Below the pieces are notes generated by a model. It made no database searches. It worked only from the letters and a program-made list of their open reading frames with translations, and was not told the DNA's origin. DNA of 64,000 nucleotides from Adhaeribacter aerolatus (GTDB taxonomy: Bacteria; Bacteroidota; Bacteroidia; Cytophagales; Hymenobacteraceae). Both the position numbers and the translations under genes were made by a program. The stretch spans positions 124,001-188,000 of the forward strand of contig NZ_BJYS01000004.1 of assembly GCF_007991635.1 (NCBI RefSeq), written 5' to 3'. Positions 55,247-64,000 of the stretch are shown in pieces. Numbering within the stretch: position 1 is the stretch's first letter; each line of letters starts with the position of its first letter.

Positions 55247-58200
55247 ATGGAATTTTATAAAATCCGGAATAGGGACATGCTACAAAAACTCCTCCTAAGC
55301 ATTAATAGTTATTTTGCAGTGAGCATAAAATTTAAGCTTCTTTTCCTATTTTTTTGGATTTTCAATTTGGCCTATGGGCAGTCCGGCAAAATGTTTACTG
55401 CCGATTTAGAACTATCCAATAGTTTAATTTATCAGGTTTACCAGGATGGTAAGGGTATTATTTGGATAGCCACAGAAGATGGGTTAAACCGGTACGATGG
55501 TTCTAAGTTCTCCATTTATAAGCATGATCCGGGAAATCAGAAATCTATATTAAATAATTTTGTACGCCTCCTGTACGAAGACAAAAAAGGTCATCTGCTA
55601 ATTGGCTATTTTAATGGCTTACAGCTATACGATCATGCTACTGATTCCTTCAGGCAAATTCCTCTACTACTAGAGGGTGGCGGTAAATTTGATGCTCATG
55701 TGCTCAACATAACTGAACGGCAAAATGGTGAAATTTTAATTGGAACTGCTGGTTTTGGGGTATTCTCGCTAAAGTTTGAGGGCGGGGTACCTAAAGCACA
55801 GCAAATAAAAGGACAAATTCCCGCCAATATCATCGACTACCTTTTTGAAGACAAAGAGCAAAATCTTTGGGTAGCAACCAACGACAAAGGCCTTTTCCGG
55901 GTTAGCAAGAATGGCAAAATAAAGCACTTCAGCGAATTTAAGGATATGCCCAAAAGCGCTATTCCTATTACCAATATTTGCCAGGATAAGGCGGGCAATG
56001 TGTATGTGAGTAGTACAAACAATGGACTTTTTGTTCATAATAAAACTACCGACGACTTCAGCCAGATTCCCTATCCACCCTCTCCAAATCTATCCATCAG
56101 CACCATGTACCTGAACCAAAAAGACCAGTTGTACCTGGGAACGGATGGCGAAGGCATAAAAATTTATGATCTGAAGAAAAAGGTTTTTACGGATGGTAAC
56201 TTCAATGTAGCAACGTTCGATTTCAAAAAATCAAAAGTACACTCCATTCTGGAAGATAAAGCGGGTAACCTGTGGTTAGGCATTTACCAGAAAGGCGTGA
56301 TGCTGTTACCTGCCAGTGCCAGTAATTTTAAATACATCGGGTATAAATCAATAAATAATAACACCATTGGCTCCAATGCCATTCTTTCAATTTTTGAGGA
56401 CCATGAAGGCACGCTTTGGGTTGGTACCGATAGCGATGGGCTTTATGGGATTGGATCAAATGGAAAGCAAATAGCGCATTTTAGCCGCACCAGCGACCCC
56501 AGCTCCGTTTCTTCCTCTATCATGAGCATTTTCGAAGATTCGAACCATACTCTTTGGTTGGGTTCTTACTTGCATGGTTTAGCGAAATTAAACCGTAAAA
56601 CCGGGGAATGTGAATATATAACTACCCTGCGGGACGAAAATTCCGAACCTGTTAAGCGGATCTACAGCATTGTGGAAGACCAGCAAAAGACGCTTTGGAT
56701 CGGCAGTATGGGAGCCGGCCTTTTCTCCATGGACTTAGGCTCGCAAAAGATTATCCATTATAATTCCGCTCCTGGCCCTAATAACGCGGATACTAATAAT
56801 TTTCTCCGTAATCCCTGGATTAATAGCCTGCTATTGACCAGCAAGGATAAATTATACGTTGGCACCTATGATGGCGTTGGCTGCCTGGACTTAAAAACAA
56901 AAGATTTTGCTTCTACGCATGGTACCAATCGCCTGCTCCAGGGCCAAATTGTTTATTCCTTATTTGAAGACCAAAAAGGCAACATCTGGATGGGCACTTC
57001 CCAAGGATTAAAGCATTTAAATAGCAAAACAAACGAAATAAAAGCTTACACCATGGAAGATGGCCTGCCCAACAATGTTGTAAGTGCCGTTAAAGGAGAC
57101 GAAGCCGGTAATATTTGGATCAGTACAAATTATGGTGTCACCAAGTTAAATACTACAGACAATAGCTTTATTACTTATTATGCCAATGACGGCTTGCAAG
57201 GAAATGAGTTTAGCAAAGGCGCTGCATTCGTAAATGCCAGAAAGCAAATCTTCTTTGGCGGTATTAATGGCATTACCTACTTCCATCCGGCGGAAATCCC
57301 TGCTGTAATTTCTGCCCCCGGCAAGAAGCTGGAAGTTCGCATCACCGGCTTTTATCTTAATAATCAGGCAGTAAAGAAAGGTATAAAATCCGGCAGCTAT
57401 GATATTGTGGATGCCGCGGTAATGGATGCTGATAAATTCCACCTCTCGCATAACGATAACTCGTTTAGCATAGAATTATCGGCCATGGACTTTGCCAATC
57501 CTGAGCGGATTACTTACCAATACTCTTTAAAGGATGAGGACTGGACTAACTTACGTCCGGGAACAAATACTGTAAACTTTACCGATCTGGCACCCGGCAC
57601 TTATCGATTCCGGCTTAGGGCAAAAGATTACAGCCATTATTCTGACGTAAAAGAGATTTCAATTGTTATTTCGCCCGCCTGGTATTTTTCTAACTTGGCT
57701 AAATTCGTCTACGGCTTAATATTGGTAACCGTGCTTGGATTAGTACTGTTGCAGATTCGCCACCGGCAGCGTACCCGCCAGAAAATGCAGGAGCACCTGC
57801 AGGCCAAACAAATAAATGATGCCAAGTTGCAATTCTTTATTAATATCTCCCACGAGATTCGCACCCCCATGTCGTTAATTATTAGTCCTCTGGAAAAATT
57901 AATAACGATAGACAAAGACCGGGAGCGGCAAAAGTCTTACGCCACCATGCAGCGTAATGCCGGACGCATTCTGCTCCTTATTAACCAACTCATGGATATT
58001 CGGAAAATCGATAAAGGCCAAATGCAATTAAAATTTCAGGAGACCGAAATCGTAGGATTTATAAAAGAGCTTTGTGCTATATTCGACGAACAAGCTCAGG
58101 CCAAAAATATTCAATTCAGCTTCGACCACCAAATAGAACAGCTACCGGTGTGGGTGGATCCCCATCATTTTGATAAGGCCATTTTAAATGTGCTATCCAA

Positions 58201-59434
58201 TGCATTTAAATTTACTCCTAAAAACGGGAGAATTCACCTTGATCTCCGCACCGGGCAAGACGAAACGGCCGTAAATGAGCTGCGCCATTATTATGAAATA
58301 ATTATTTCGGATAGTGGCATTGGCATTGAAGAAAGTGAGCAGGAAAAAATATTTGAGTGTTTTTACCAGGTTCGAAAGACCCAGAACCATTTTGGGGAAG
58401 GTACCGGCATTGGCTTAAACCTAACCCGCTCTATCCTGGAACTTCACCATGGCACCATCCGCGCAGAAAACAACCAGGAAGGACAGGGCTGCAAATTTAT
58501 TATGCGGTTGCCCTTGGGAAAAACTCACCTAAAAACAGAAGACCTGGTGGAAACAGTACCGCAGGTGCAGAAATCGGAGGTGTCTGCTCACCCCTTACCA
58601 GCACTGGCAGATGATGTAGCAGAAGTTAAAGTAAAAGCAAAAACCAAAAGCCGGGTGCTGGTGGTAGATGATGATGAAGAAATCCGGAAGTATATTTGTC
58701 AGGAATTTGCTACTGAGTACCACCTGCTGGAAAGTGCCAATGGGAAAGAAGCCCTATCCATTATATTAAATAAAGCCCCTGATTTAATTATAAGTGATGT
58801 GATGATGCCCGAAATGGATGGAATAACACTTTGCCGAAAAATTAAACAGAATGTAAATATTAACCACATTCCAATCATTTTGCTGACCGCCAAATCGGAA
58901 GAAGCAGATAGATTAGAAGGTTTAGGTATTGGTGCGGACGCTTATATGGTAAAGCCTTTTAACATCCAAATTTTGAAAAAGACGGTTCAGAACATCATCA
59001 AAAACCGGGAGATGCTCCGCAACACTTTTAATGGCAATCAAACGCAAGGTGATAAGGTACAGAAAGTAGCGATTAAGTCGGCAGATGAAAAATTAATGAA
59101 TAAGCTCTATAGTATCATTAATCAGAACATTAACAACCCCAACTTAAGCGTGGAAATGATTTCGGGTGAGATTGGTATCAGTCGCGTACATTTGCATCGT
59201 AAGCTGAAAGAATTAACCAATCAATCTACCCGAGATTTTATTCGCAATATCCGCCTGCAACAAGCGGCAAACCTACTCTCCAGCAAACATTTAAATATTT
59301 CTGAGGTTGCCTTTGCCGTAGGATTTACCAGCCTTGCGTCTTTTTCAACTGCCTTTAAAGAACTTTATGGTGTATCCCCAACGGCCTATATGGATTTGCA
59401 TTTGAACCAGTACGAAAAAACCAGAAGCAATTAA
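55247..59434 (+). CDS. Hybrid two-component system regulator of the xylan locus
   Basis: 1395 residues, a full HTCS: signal/TM near 25-45, a periplasmic two-bladed propeller sensor of many Reg_prop repeats (about 60-690, each with a IWIATEDGLNRY-like unit), a Y_Y_Y domain (about 745-825), a membrane helix (about 830-852), HisKA with phosphorylatable His869 in NISHEIRTPMS, HATPase (about 970-1095, DSGIGIEESEQ and GTGIGLNLTRS), a receiver with Asp1184 in IISDVMMPEMDG, and an AraC HTH (about 1290-1390, VAFAVGFTSLASFSTAFKELYGVSP). Such proteins sense an oligosaccharide in the periplasm and activate the adjacent locus. It is divergent from xusA with 1,033 nt between, so it probably controls the xylan genes. 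Confidence 0.95.
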   Translation: MEFYKIRNRDMLQKLLLSINSYFAVSIKFKLLFLFFWIFNLAYGQSGKMFTADLELSNSLIYQVYQDGKGIIWIATEDGLNRYDGSKFSIYKHDPGNQKSILNNFVRLLYEDKKGHLLIGYFNGLQLYDHATDSFRQIPLLLEGGGKFDAHVLNITERQNGEILIGTAGFGVFSLKFEGGVPKAQQIKGQIPANIIDYLFEDKEQNLWVATNDKGLFRVSKNGKIKHFSEFKDMPKSAIPITNICQDKAGNVYVSSTNNGLFVHNKTTDDFSQIPYPPSPNLSISTMYLNQKDQLYLGTDGEGIKIYDLKKKVFTDGNFNVATFDFKKSKVHSILEDKAGNLWLGIYQKGVMLLPASASNFKYIGYKSINNNTIGSNAILSIFEDHEGTLWVGTDSDGLYGIGSNGKQIAHFSRTSDPSSVSSSIMSIFEDSNHTLWLGSYLHGLAKLNRKTGECEYITTLRDENSEPVKRIYSIVEDQQKTLWIGSMGAGLFSMDLGSQKIIHYNSAPGPNNADTNNFLRNPWINSLLLTSKDKLYVGTYDGVGCLDLKTKDFASTHGTNRLLQGQIVYSLFEDQKGNIWMGTSQGLKHLNSKTNEIKAYTMEDGLPNNVVSAVKGDEAGNIWISTNYGVTKLNTTDNSFITYYANDGLQGNEFSKGAAFVNARKQIFFGGINGITYFHPAEIPAVISAPGKKLEVRITGFYLNNQAVKKGIKSGSYDIVDAAVMDADKFHLSHNDNSFSIELSAMDFANPERITYQYSLKDEDWTNLRPGTNTVNFTDLAPGTYRFRLRAKDYSHYSDVKEISIVISPAWYFSNLAKFVYGLILVTVLGLVLLQIRHRQRTRQKMQEHLQAKQINDAKLQFFINISHEIRTPMSLIISPLEKLITIDKDRERQKSYATMQRNAGRILLLINQLMDIRKIDKGQMQLKFQETEIVGFIKELCAIFDEQAQAKNIQFSFDHQIEQLPVWVDPHHFDKAILNVLSNAFKFTPKNGRIHLDLRTGQDETAVNELRHYYEIIISDSGIGIEESEQEKIFECFYQVRKTQNHFGEGTGIGLNLTRSILELHHGTIRAENNQEGQGCKFIMRLPLGKTHLKTEDLVETVPQVQKSEVSAHPLPALADDVAEVKVKAKTKSRVLVVDDDEEIRKYICQEFATEYHLLESANGKEALSIILNKAPDLIISDVMMPEMDGITLCRKIKQNVNINHIPIILLTAKSEEADRLEGLGIGADAYMVKPFNIQILKKTVQNIIKNREMLRNTFNGNQTQGDKVQKVAIKSADEKLMNKLYSIINQNINNPNLSVEMISGEIGISRVHLHRKLKELTNQSTRDFIRNIRLQQAANLLSSKHLNISEVAFAVGFTSLASFSTAFKELYGVSPTAYMDLHLNQYEKTRSN

Positions 59435-59495
59435 AATTACTTTGAGATGGGACCCAATCAAATAAATACGGTTCTCAGCTTTTTGATATAAACAA

Positions 59496-59522
59496 AAGAA
59501 CCGACCTATTGGCCGGTTCTTG
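59496..59522 (-). terminator. Terminator between the regulator gene and cysK
   Basis: AAGAACCG(A)CC and GG(C)CGGTTCTT form a stem with a TATT loop. On the minus strand it is followed by TTTGTTT, so it best serves cysK, whose stop is 12 nt away. It could also stop read-through from the regulator gene. Confidence 0.65.
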
Positions 59523-59533
59523 CATAAAAAATG

Positions 59534-60448
59534 CTAAACAAATAATCCTTCTACCGATAAATACCGTTCGCCGGTATCATAACAGAAAGTCAGCACCCGC
59601 GAGCCGGCCGGCATTTCGGGTATTTTTTTGGCTACGGCTGCCAACGATGCTCCCGAGGAAATGCCCACAAAAATGCCTTCTTCCCGCGCCGCCCGGCGCG
59701 TAAATTCAAAAGCTTCCTGCTGCGATACCTGGATGGTGCCGGTTAAGACAGAAGTATCTAAAATGGCCGGAATAAAGCCGGCGCCGATGCCCTGGAGCGG
59801 ATGTGGCCCGGGTGCCCCCCCGCTTATTACCGGCGATAAAGCTGGTTCTACGGCAAACGTTTTTAATTCTGAGAATTTCTCTTTTAAGGCACGGGTTACG
59901 GCCGTAATATGGCCACCGGTACCAACGCCGGTAATGTGGTAATCAAAACCCTCCGGAAAATCGGCTAATATTTCCTGGGCAGTAGTTTCTGCGTGGATGC
60001 GCGTATTCGCCTCATTTTCAAACTGCATGGGCATCCAGGTATTTGGTAACTCCTGCAGCAGTTCGTTGGCCCGGTCGATAGAACCCCGCATGCCTTTTTC
60101 GCGGGGTGTTAGCTCCAGGTTAGCACCAAAAGCGGTCATCAGGCGCCGCCGTTCCAGCGACATTGATTCGGGCATTACCAGTATGAGTTTATAACCTTTT
60201 ACCGCCGCCACCATGGCTAACCCCACCCCGGTATTACCCGAAGTCGGCTCTATAATAATACTATCGGAGTTGAGTAAACCTTTGGCCTCCGCATCTTCTA
60301 CCATCGATAGGGCAATCCGGTCTTTTATACTGCCGGCCGGATTAGCCCGCTCCAGCTTAGCCCAAACTTCTACGTTCTCAGGAAATAATTTATTTATACG
60401 GACAATGGGCGTACGCCCGATGGTTTCTAATATATTGTTATATCTCAT
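59534..60448 (-). CDS. cysK: Cysteine synthase A (O-acetylserine sulfhydrylase)
   Basis: 304 residues of a fold type II PLP enzyme that makes cysteine from O-acetylserine and sulfide. The PLP lysine is K42 in [11 protein letters not shown], the phosphate/substrate loop is [11 protein letters not shown] (69-79), [11 protein letters not shown] binds the PLP phosphate, and [10 protein letters not shown] is near the C-terminus. Length is typical. The gene for its partner enzyme, serine acetyltransferase, lies upstream on the same strand with a 284-nt gap in which I see no hairpin. CysK and CysE commonly form the cysteine synthase complex; whether this CysE keeps the binding C-terminal Ile is consistent, as it ends in Ile. 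Confidence 0.94.
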   Translation of the reverse strand: MRYNNILETIGRTPIVRINKLFPENVEVWAKLERANPAGSIKDRIALSMVEDAEAKGLLNSDSIIIEPTSGNTGVGLAMVAAVKGYKLILVMPESMSLERRRLMTAFGANLELTPREKGMRGSIDRANELLQELPNTWMPMQFENEANTRIHAETTAQEILADFPEGFDYHITGVGTGGHITAVTRALKEKFSELKTFAVEPALSPVISGGAPGPHPLQGIGAGFIPAILDTSVLTGTIQVSQQEAFEFTRRAAREEGIFVGISSGASLAAVAKKIPEMPAGSRVLTFCYDTGERYLSVEGLFV

Positions 60449-60732
60449 GCTGATTTCTTAGTTGTTAAATATTAGTAATTAGGATTGAGCCCCAGCGAAT
60501 AATCCGGAGCCCTGAGCGGTTTCCCTTTAGAGTAGTTTGGGCATAAATATAAGAGCACTAAGCGGCAATAAATAGGAAAGGTATTGTTCGGCTGTTTGTT
60601 CATAGTTGATAACGATTATTAAGTTAGCTGATAGCAATCCCCTTCTGTTTATTTATCATGAGTCGTTTTTGCTAAGGTTATTCCCTCTATAACACAAAGC
60701 CGCTACCCCCACCAACAACTAATCACTAAAAC

Positions 60733-61566
60733 TTAAATGCTAAATACAATGCTATCTTCGGGGTCTTCGCTGCGGCTTACCCGGATTTGCGCTTTGTGGT
60801 ACAAGCGGGAATAAGGCGGCACACTTTCGGTTAACCACACATTTCCTCCAATAATACTGTTGCTGCCTACTACGGTATTGCCGCCCAAGATGGTGGCTCC
60901 GGCGTAAATTACCACATAATCTTCGATAGTAGGATGCCTTTTAATGCGGGCCATCTCTTTGGCTACGCTCATGGCGCCCAAAGTTACACCCTGGTATATT
61001 TTTACGTGGTTTCCAATTATCGTGGTCTCGCCTATTACAATGCCGGTACCATGGTCGATGCAGAAATAAGACCCGATTCTAGCTCCGGGGTGAATATCGA
61101 TGCCGGTTCTGGTATGCGCCGATTCGGACATGATACGGGGCAACAAAGGCACTTGTAGCAAGTGCATGGCATGCGCCAGGCGGTGAATGGCAATGGCCAG
61201 AAAGCCCGGATACGTACGAATTACTTCGTCCATGTTTTGCGCAGCCGGATCTTCGCTGGCGATGGCTTCGGCATCATTCAACAACAATTCGTAAATAACC
61301 GGTAATTGCCCGATAAAATTTTTAGCCAGTAAAGTTGGCACCAAATGCTGCGGCAGGGGCATGCCTCCTAATATTTTGATTAAGTTCTGCTCCAGTAAAT
61401 CCAGGTGCAGCAAAATATCTTTCTCCGAGTTAAACTTTTGCTCGGCCAGTTCGGGGAACAGCAACTGCAGGGTGCTATCCATAAACTGGCAAATGGCCGA
61501 GCGCGGTACGGAGGAACTAGCCTGGGCATGAGCCGCAAATAACTGCTGGGCAAATTGTTTTTTCAT
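60733..61566 (-). CDS. cysE: Serine O-acetyltransferase
   Basis: 277 residues. A helical N-terminal domain (about 1-160) is followed by left-handed beta-helix hexapeptide repeats: TGIDIHPGARIGSYFCIDHGTGIVIGE holds the catalytic His/Asp residues, and KIYQGVTLGA follows, both diagnostic of SAT. It transfers acetyl from acetyl-CoA to serine for CysK. The C-terminal residue is Ile, the anchor by which SATs bind the CysK active site. A -7 box candidate lies at 61727-61734. Its length fits the longer SATs of Bacteroidota. Confidence 0.93.
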   Translation of the reverse strand: MKKQFAQQLFAAHAQASSSVPRSAICQFMDSTLQLLFPELAEQKFNSEKDILLHLDLLEQNLIKILGGMPLPQHLVPTLLAKNFIGQLPVIYELLLNDAEAIASEDPAAQNMDEVIRTYPGFLAIAIHRLAHAMHLLQVPLLPRIMSESAHTRTGIDIHPGARIGSYFCIDHGTGIVIGETTIIGNHVKIYQGVTLGAMSVAKEMARIKRHPTIEDYVVIYAGATILGGNTVVGSNSIIGGNVWLTESVPPYSRLYHKAQIRVSRSEDPEDSIVFSI

Positions 61567-61726
61567 GTAAGATTTTACGTCATCTGATTACGCTGGGTAA
61601 ATTTCTGATTAAAATATTTAATTATTATTAAAAATATTAATCCTTCTGTCATTCCTCCTGATGTCAGAGATGGAAAATAAGGAAGAATTTCAGATTATAT
61701 AAAGCTGTTTAGTATAAGTAAGGGGA

Positions 61727-61734
61727 CAAAATTA
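61727..61734 (-). promoter_or_regulatory. Candidate -7 box of cysE
   Basis: TAATTTTG on the minus strand matches TAnnTTTG, about 160 nt before the cysE ATG. A TTG at 61752-61754 is 17 nt further upstream. AT-rich context makes chance matches likely. Confidence 0.35.
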
Positions 61735-61850
61735 CTTTGATATACGAATTTCAATAGCGTACTCTATTTCAATAGTTTATATACTTAAAACTTATTACTT
61801 ATAACTTTCCACTTACATAATATAAATTAAATAAAATTGCTATTCTTGCT

Positions 61851-62105
61851 GCGGAGGTACCAGCCGGTTGTAGTATGCATGATAAAGCTTTGGCTGATAT
61901 AACGGAGGTGGTGTTCTTACCAGAACAATGCTTATTGCTGGGCCTGGGCTTTAAAGGTTATCAACCCCAGGCAGCCCAGACTTTGCTGCCCATCAAGCAG
62001 CCGCCTCCCTGTGAATTGTCGGAAGTAGATAAATGCTACAATCGCCTATTGGCCAGCGTTAGGGTGAAAATGGAGCAGGTGATTCGGCGTACCTGTAAAG
62101 TGTAA
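61851..62105 (+). pseudogene. Fragment of an IS5-type DDE transposase
   Basis: The plus-strand frame reads EVPAGCSMHDKALAD, then LLLGLGFKGYQPQA and ELSEVDKCYNRLLASVRVKMEQVI. This follows the order of the middle and late part of IS5-type (DDE_Tnp_4-like) transposases: 'HDK.LAD', 'D.G..GY.P', 'R..VEHVI', with the catalytic Glu expected near MEQVI changed to its neighbourhood form. There is no N-terminal half, and a TAA follows VIRRTCKV where some 35 residues should remain. It is a remnant, not a working element. I found no clear terminal inverted repeats. Confidence 0.65.
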
Positions 62106-62357
62106 AGAAGAGAAATAGCAAACGGTGGAATATCCGGCAATGAGCCCATAAGCAATTATCACAAAGTGAAAACCGGGGTTTGAGAATTCGGTCTTTGCAA
62201 ATACCATAACGGGTAATTGCCAGAAAGACGAAAACCGGTACTGATTATTTGCTTTACAACTTATAAAATATTTCCTCCCAATTGGTAAGTGGTTGCTTTG
62301 CTTATATAAAAACAGAATGATTGCTATATTAGCCCAAATTAATTTATCCAAAGCCGG

Positions 62358-63698
62358 ATGACCACCACTTACTACTTATTCTTTCTTTTAATTGCCAGTA
62401 TTCTGTTTATCATTTGGATAACAGCCTATAAAAAAGTAAATGCATTTTTTGCTTTGCTGTTGGCTGCTTTGGGGGTTGGATTGCTAAGCGGTTTACCCTT
62501 AGCCGAAATAGTAACGGTACTTAAAACTGGTTTTGGCCATACCATGGAGAAAATTGGCCTGCTGATTATACTCGGTACTACCTTGGGCGTAATTCTGGAA
62601 AAAACCGGCGCCACCATAAGCATGGCAAATGCCATTTTAAAAAGAGTGAATGAGCAAAATGCGCCTATGGCTATTGCGATAACCGGCTTTATTATTGGTA
62701 TTCCTATTTTCTGCGATAGCGGCTTTATTATTTTAAGTGGCTTGAATCACTCGCTGGTAAAAAAAGCGCACCACAAGATGCCGGTAATGGCCGCTGCTTT
62801 AGCAACCTCTTTGTATTCTGTACACTGCTTGGTACCGCCTCATCCGGGTATAACGGCTGCCGTAGGTACCGTCGGCGGCGATTTAGGCATGGTAATGTTG
62901 TGGGGTTTAGCATTTTCTATACCGGCGGCCCTGGTGGGTTATTTATGGAGTGTCTGGCGAGGCGATAAAATAACCCATGCGTATATAGAACCGGAAGAAA
63001 TTCAGGTAGAGGTAAAACGCCTGCCAAGTGCAACCCTTTCTTTTCTACCGGTTATACTACCAATCGCTTTAATTGCTTTTAAATCGGTTACAATGCTTTA
63101 TGCGACGCCACCAGCCGTAGCGGAAAGTACTTACCTCAAAATTATTTCTTTTGCCGGAGAACCCGTGGTGGCCTTAGGCATCGGTATTCTCTTTTCTTTT
63201 ACCCTGATTCAGAAAGGCTACAAAAAAGAATTATCGCATTGGCTAACCGACGGGGTAGATAAAGCCGGCATGATACTGGCTATTATTGCGGCTGGCGGCA
63301 TGTTCGGAGAAATGTTACAGGCTACCGGCATGGGTAAAAATTTAGGTGATCTGCTGAGTGGCTTATCGTTGGGTATTTTCTTCCCTTTTCTGATTGCTGC
63401 TATCATTAAAACAGCCCAAGGTTCTTCTACGGTGGCGGTTATTACCGCTGCCTCACTGGTAACGCCTTTACTGGCAAGCTTAGATTTACAAACACCTATT
63501 GGACTAACCTTAACGATTTTAAGCATGGGCGCCGGCAGCATGATGGTAAGCCATGCCAACGACGCTTACTTCTGGGTTATCAGCCGCTTTTCTAACCTGG
63601 AAACGGCGGCTACGCTAAAAGTATATAGTATAGCAACCATATTTATGGGCATAACCGTGCAACTGCTCATTTGGGGAACTTTCGTCGCCTTAAAATAA
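62358..63698 (+). CDS. GntP-family gluconate/sugar-acid transporter
   Basis: 446 residues, about 12 hydrophobic helices, inner-membrane secondary transporter of the GntP family (gluconate:H+ symport type). Characteristic stretches are FGHTMEKIGLLIILGTTLGVILEKTG, FIIGIPIFCDSGFIILSGL, VPPHPGITAAVG and KTAQGSSTVAVITAA. Members carry gluconate, other aldonates or D-serine, so the exact substrate is open. There is no kinase or dehydrogenase gene for gluconate in the window. It is preceded by 250 nt of AT-rich DNA without a recognised promoter box and is followed by a palindromic repeat. Confidence 0.9.
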   Translation: MTTTYYLFFLLIASILFIIWITAYKKVNAFFALLLAALGVGLLSGLPLAEIVTVLKTGFGHTMEKIGLLIILGTTLGVILEKTGATISMANAILKRVNEQNAPMAIAITGFIIGIPIFCDSGFIILSGLNHSLVKKAHHKMPVMAAALATSLYSVHCLVPPHPGITAAVGTVGGDLGMVMLWGLAFSIPAALVGYLWSVWRGDKITHAYIEPEEIQVEVKRLPSATLSFLPVILPIALIAFKSVTMLYATPPAVAESTYLKIISFAGEPVVALGIGILFSFTLIQKGYKKELSHWLTDGVDKAGMILAIIAAGGMFGEMLQATGMGKNLGDLLSGLSLGIFFPFLIAAIIKTAQGSSTVAVITAASLVTPLLASLDLQTPIGLTLTILSMGAGSMMVSHANDAYFWVISRFSNLETAATLKVYSIATIFMGITVQLLIWGTFVALK

Positions 63699-63726
63699 AG
63701 AAGAGCCCAAGCCAATATTTATAATC

Positions 63727-63814
63727 AGGACTTTCGCAAAATTATTAAAAGTCCCCCTGCGGAGGGGGCAAGGGGGAGGATTTTCAATGTTAAAAACCAT
63801 TTTGCGAAAGTCCT
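63727..63814. repeat. Inverted repeat AGGACTTTCGCAAAAT around a GC-rich core
   Basis: AGGACTTTCGCAAAAT (63727-63742) and its exact reverse complement ATTTTGCGAAAGTCCT (63799-63814) enclose a core with TCCCCCTGCGGAGGGGGC. It starts 28 nt after the transporter stop. It has the look of a mobile palindromic repeat and might also end transcription. Confidence 0.7.
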
Positions 63815-63840
63815 AATAATATTTAAATTTTAGCAGCTCA

Positions 63841-63999
63841 TCAATATTTTTCAATCAAAAACAGGCATTTCTGGTTTAATCTACGGATGGTGGTTGCTAA
63901 GTCTCTTACGGGAATAAGTTGATACAGCTGGCTTAAAAAGGCACGGAGAAATGAGGAGTTGAAGAACCAGGTGCTCCCAGCTTTGTGTTGAATATTCAT
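63841..63999 (-). CDS. Unrecognised short or partial ORF at the right edge
   Basis: The minus-strand frame gives 52 residues from an ATG at 63999 to TGA at 63841 and is open to the window end, so it may be the C-terminus of a longer protein. The sequence (FLRAFLSQLYQLIPVRDLATTIRRLNQKC) looks helical and protein-like, but I do not recognise a family. Position next to a palindromic repeat makes a mobile-element origin possible. Low certainty that it is real. Confidence 0.3.
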   Translation of the reverse strand: MNIQHKAGSTWFFNSSFLRAFLSQLYQLIPVRDLATTIRRLNQKCLFLIEKY

Positions 64000-64000
64000 C

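Noticed and set aside
58357-58614. Plus-strand ORF inside the hybrid regulator gene
   Set aside because: Frame shadow of the HATPase region; the regulator frame has every expected motif through this stretch.

Overview
The window comes from a member of the Bacteroidota, most likely an environmental Cytophagales/Hymenobacteraceae-type bacterium. The evidence is SusC/SusD pairs, a hybrid two-component regulator, a type IX secretion (T9SS) sorting domain, SprB-type repeats and promoter boxes of the Bacteroidota form TAnnTTTG. No 16S or other species marker is present, so the genus is inference.

Region 1 (1-8458, minus strand) is an ABC-transporter-dependent surface glycan operon. It reads from wzm and wzt through two tandem FdtA/QdtA-like sugar 3,4-ketoisomerases, a GNAT acyltransferase, a dedicated acyl carrier protein, a ketoacyl-ACP synthase III and an FdtB-like aminotransferase into three glycosyltransferases. 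One glycosyltransferase is broken by a one-base frameshift and the last runs off the left edge. The genes overlap or nearly touch. They could make and export a dTDP-3-amino-3,6-dideoxyhexose bearing an ACP-derived acyl group. Base composition falls sharply inside wzt, which suggests that the glycan-specific part was exchanged.

Region 2 (9131-22436) has a secreted lectin/SprB-repeat/T9SS protein, then nucleotide-sugar genes: fcl and gmd (GDP-L-fucose), a second FdtB-like aminotransferase, a UDP-xylose synthase with ugd, then asnB and an NlpC/P60 lipoprotein. The gaps are rich in small palindromic repeats.

Region 3 (22749-26303) holds an Oar-like TonB-dependent receptor and a tRNA-Ala(GGC) with a clear promoter and terminator.

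Region 4 (26620-59434) is a large xylan utilisation locus. A divergent hybrid regulator (55247-59434) faces a core of two SusC/SusD pairs, a SusE-position lipoprotein and a GH10-like protein (the xusABCDE-xyn10 order). A strong terminator follows. Then come a CE1-type esterase, an active-looking GH10 xylanase, an alpha/beta-hydrolase, GH97, a CE6-like esterase, a secreted VOC protein, GH43, GH95, GH43 and a feruloyl-esterase-like gene. The enzyme set fits decorated (feruloylated, acetylated, galactose-containing) arabinoxylan. Three points stand out: four operator-like repeats at an exact 21-bp period upstream of the xus core; a GH10 protein that has lost its nucleophile; and a GC-rich esterase gene lying between a real xylanase and a decayed copy of that xylanase's 3' end.

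Region 5 (59534-64000) has cysK and cysE (cysteine synthesis), a transposase remnant, a GntP-family transporter and a final palindromic repeat.
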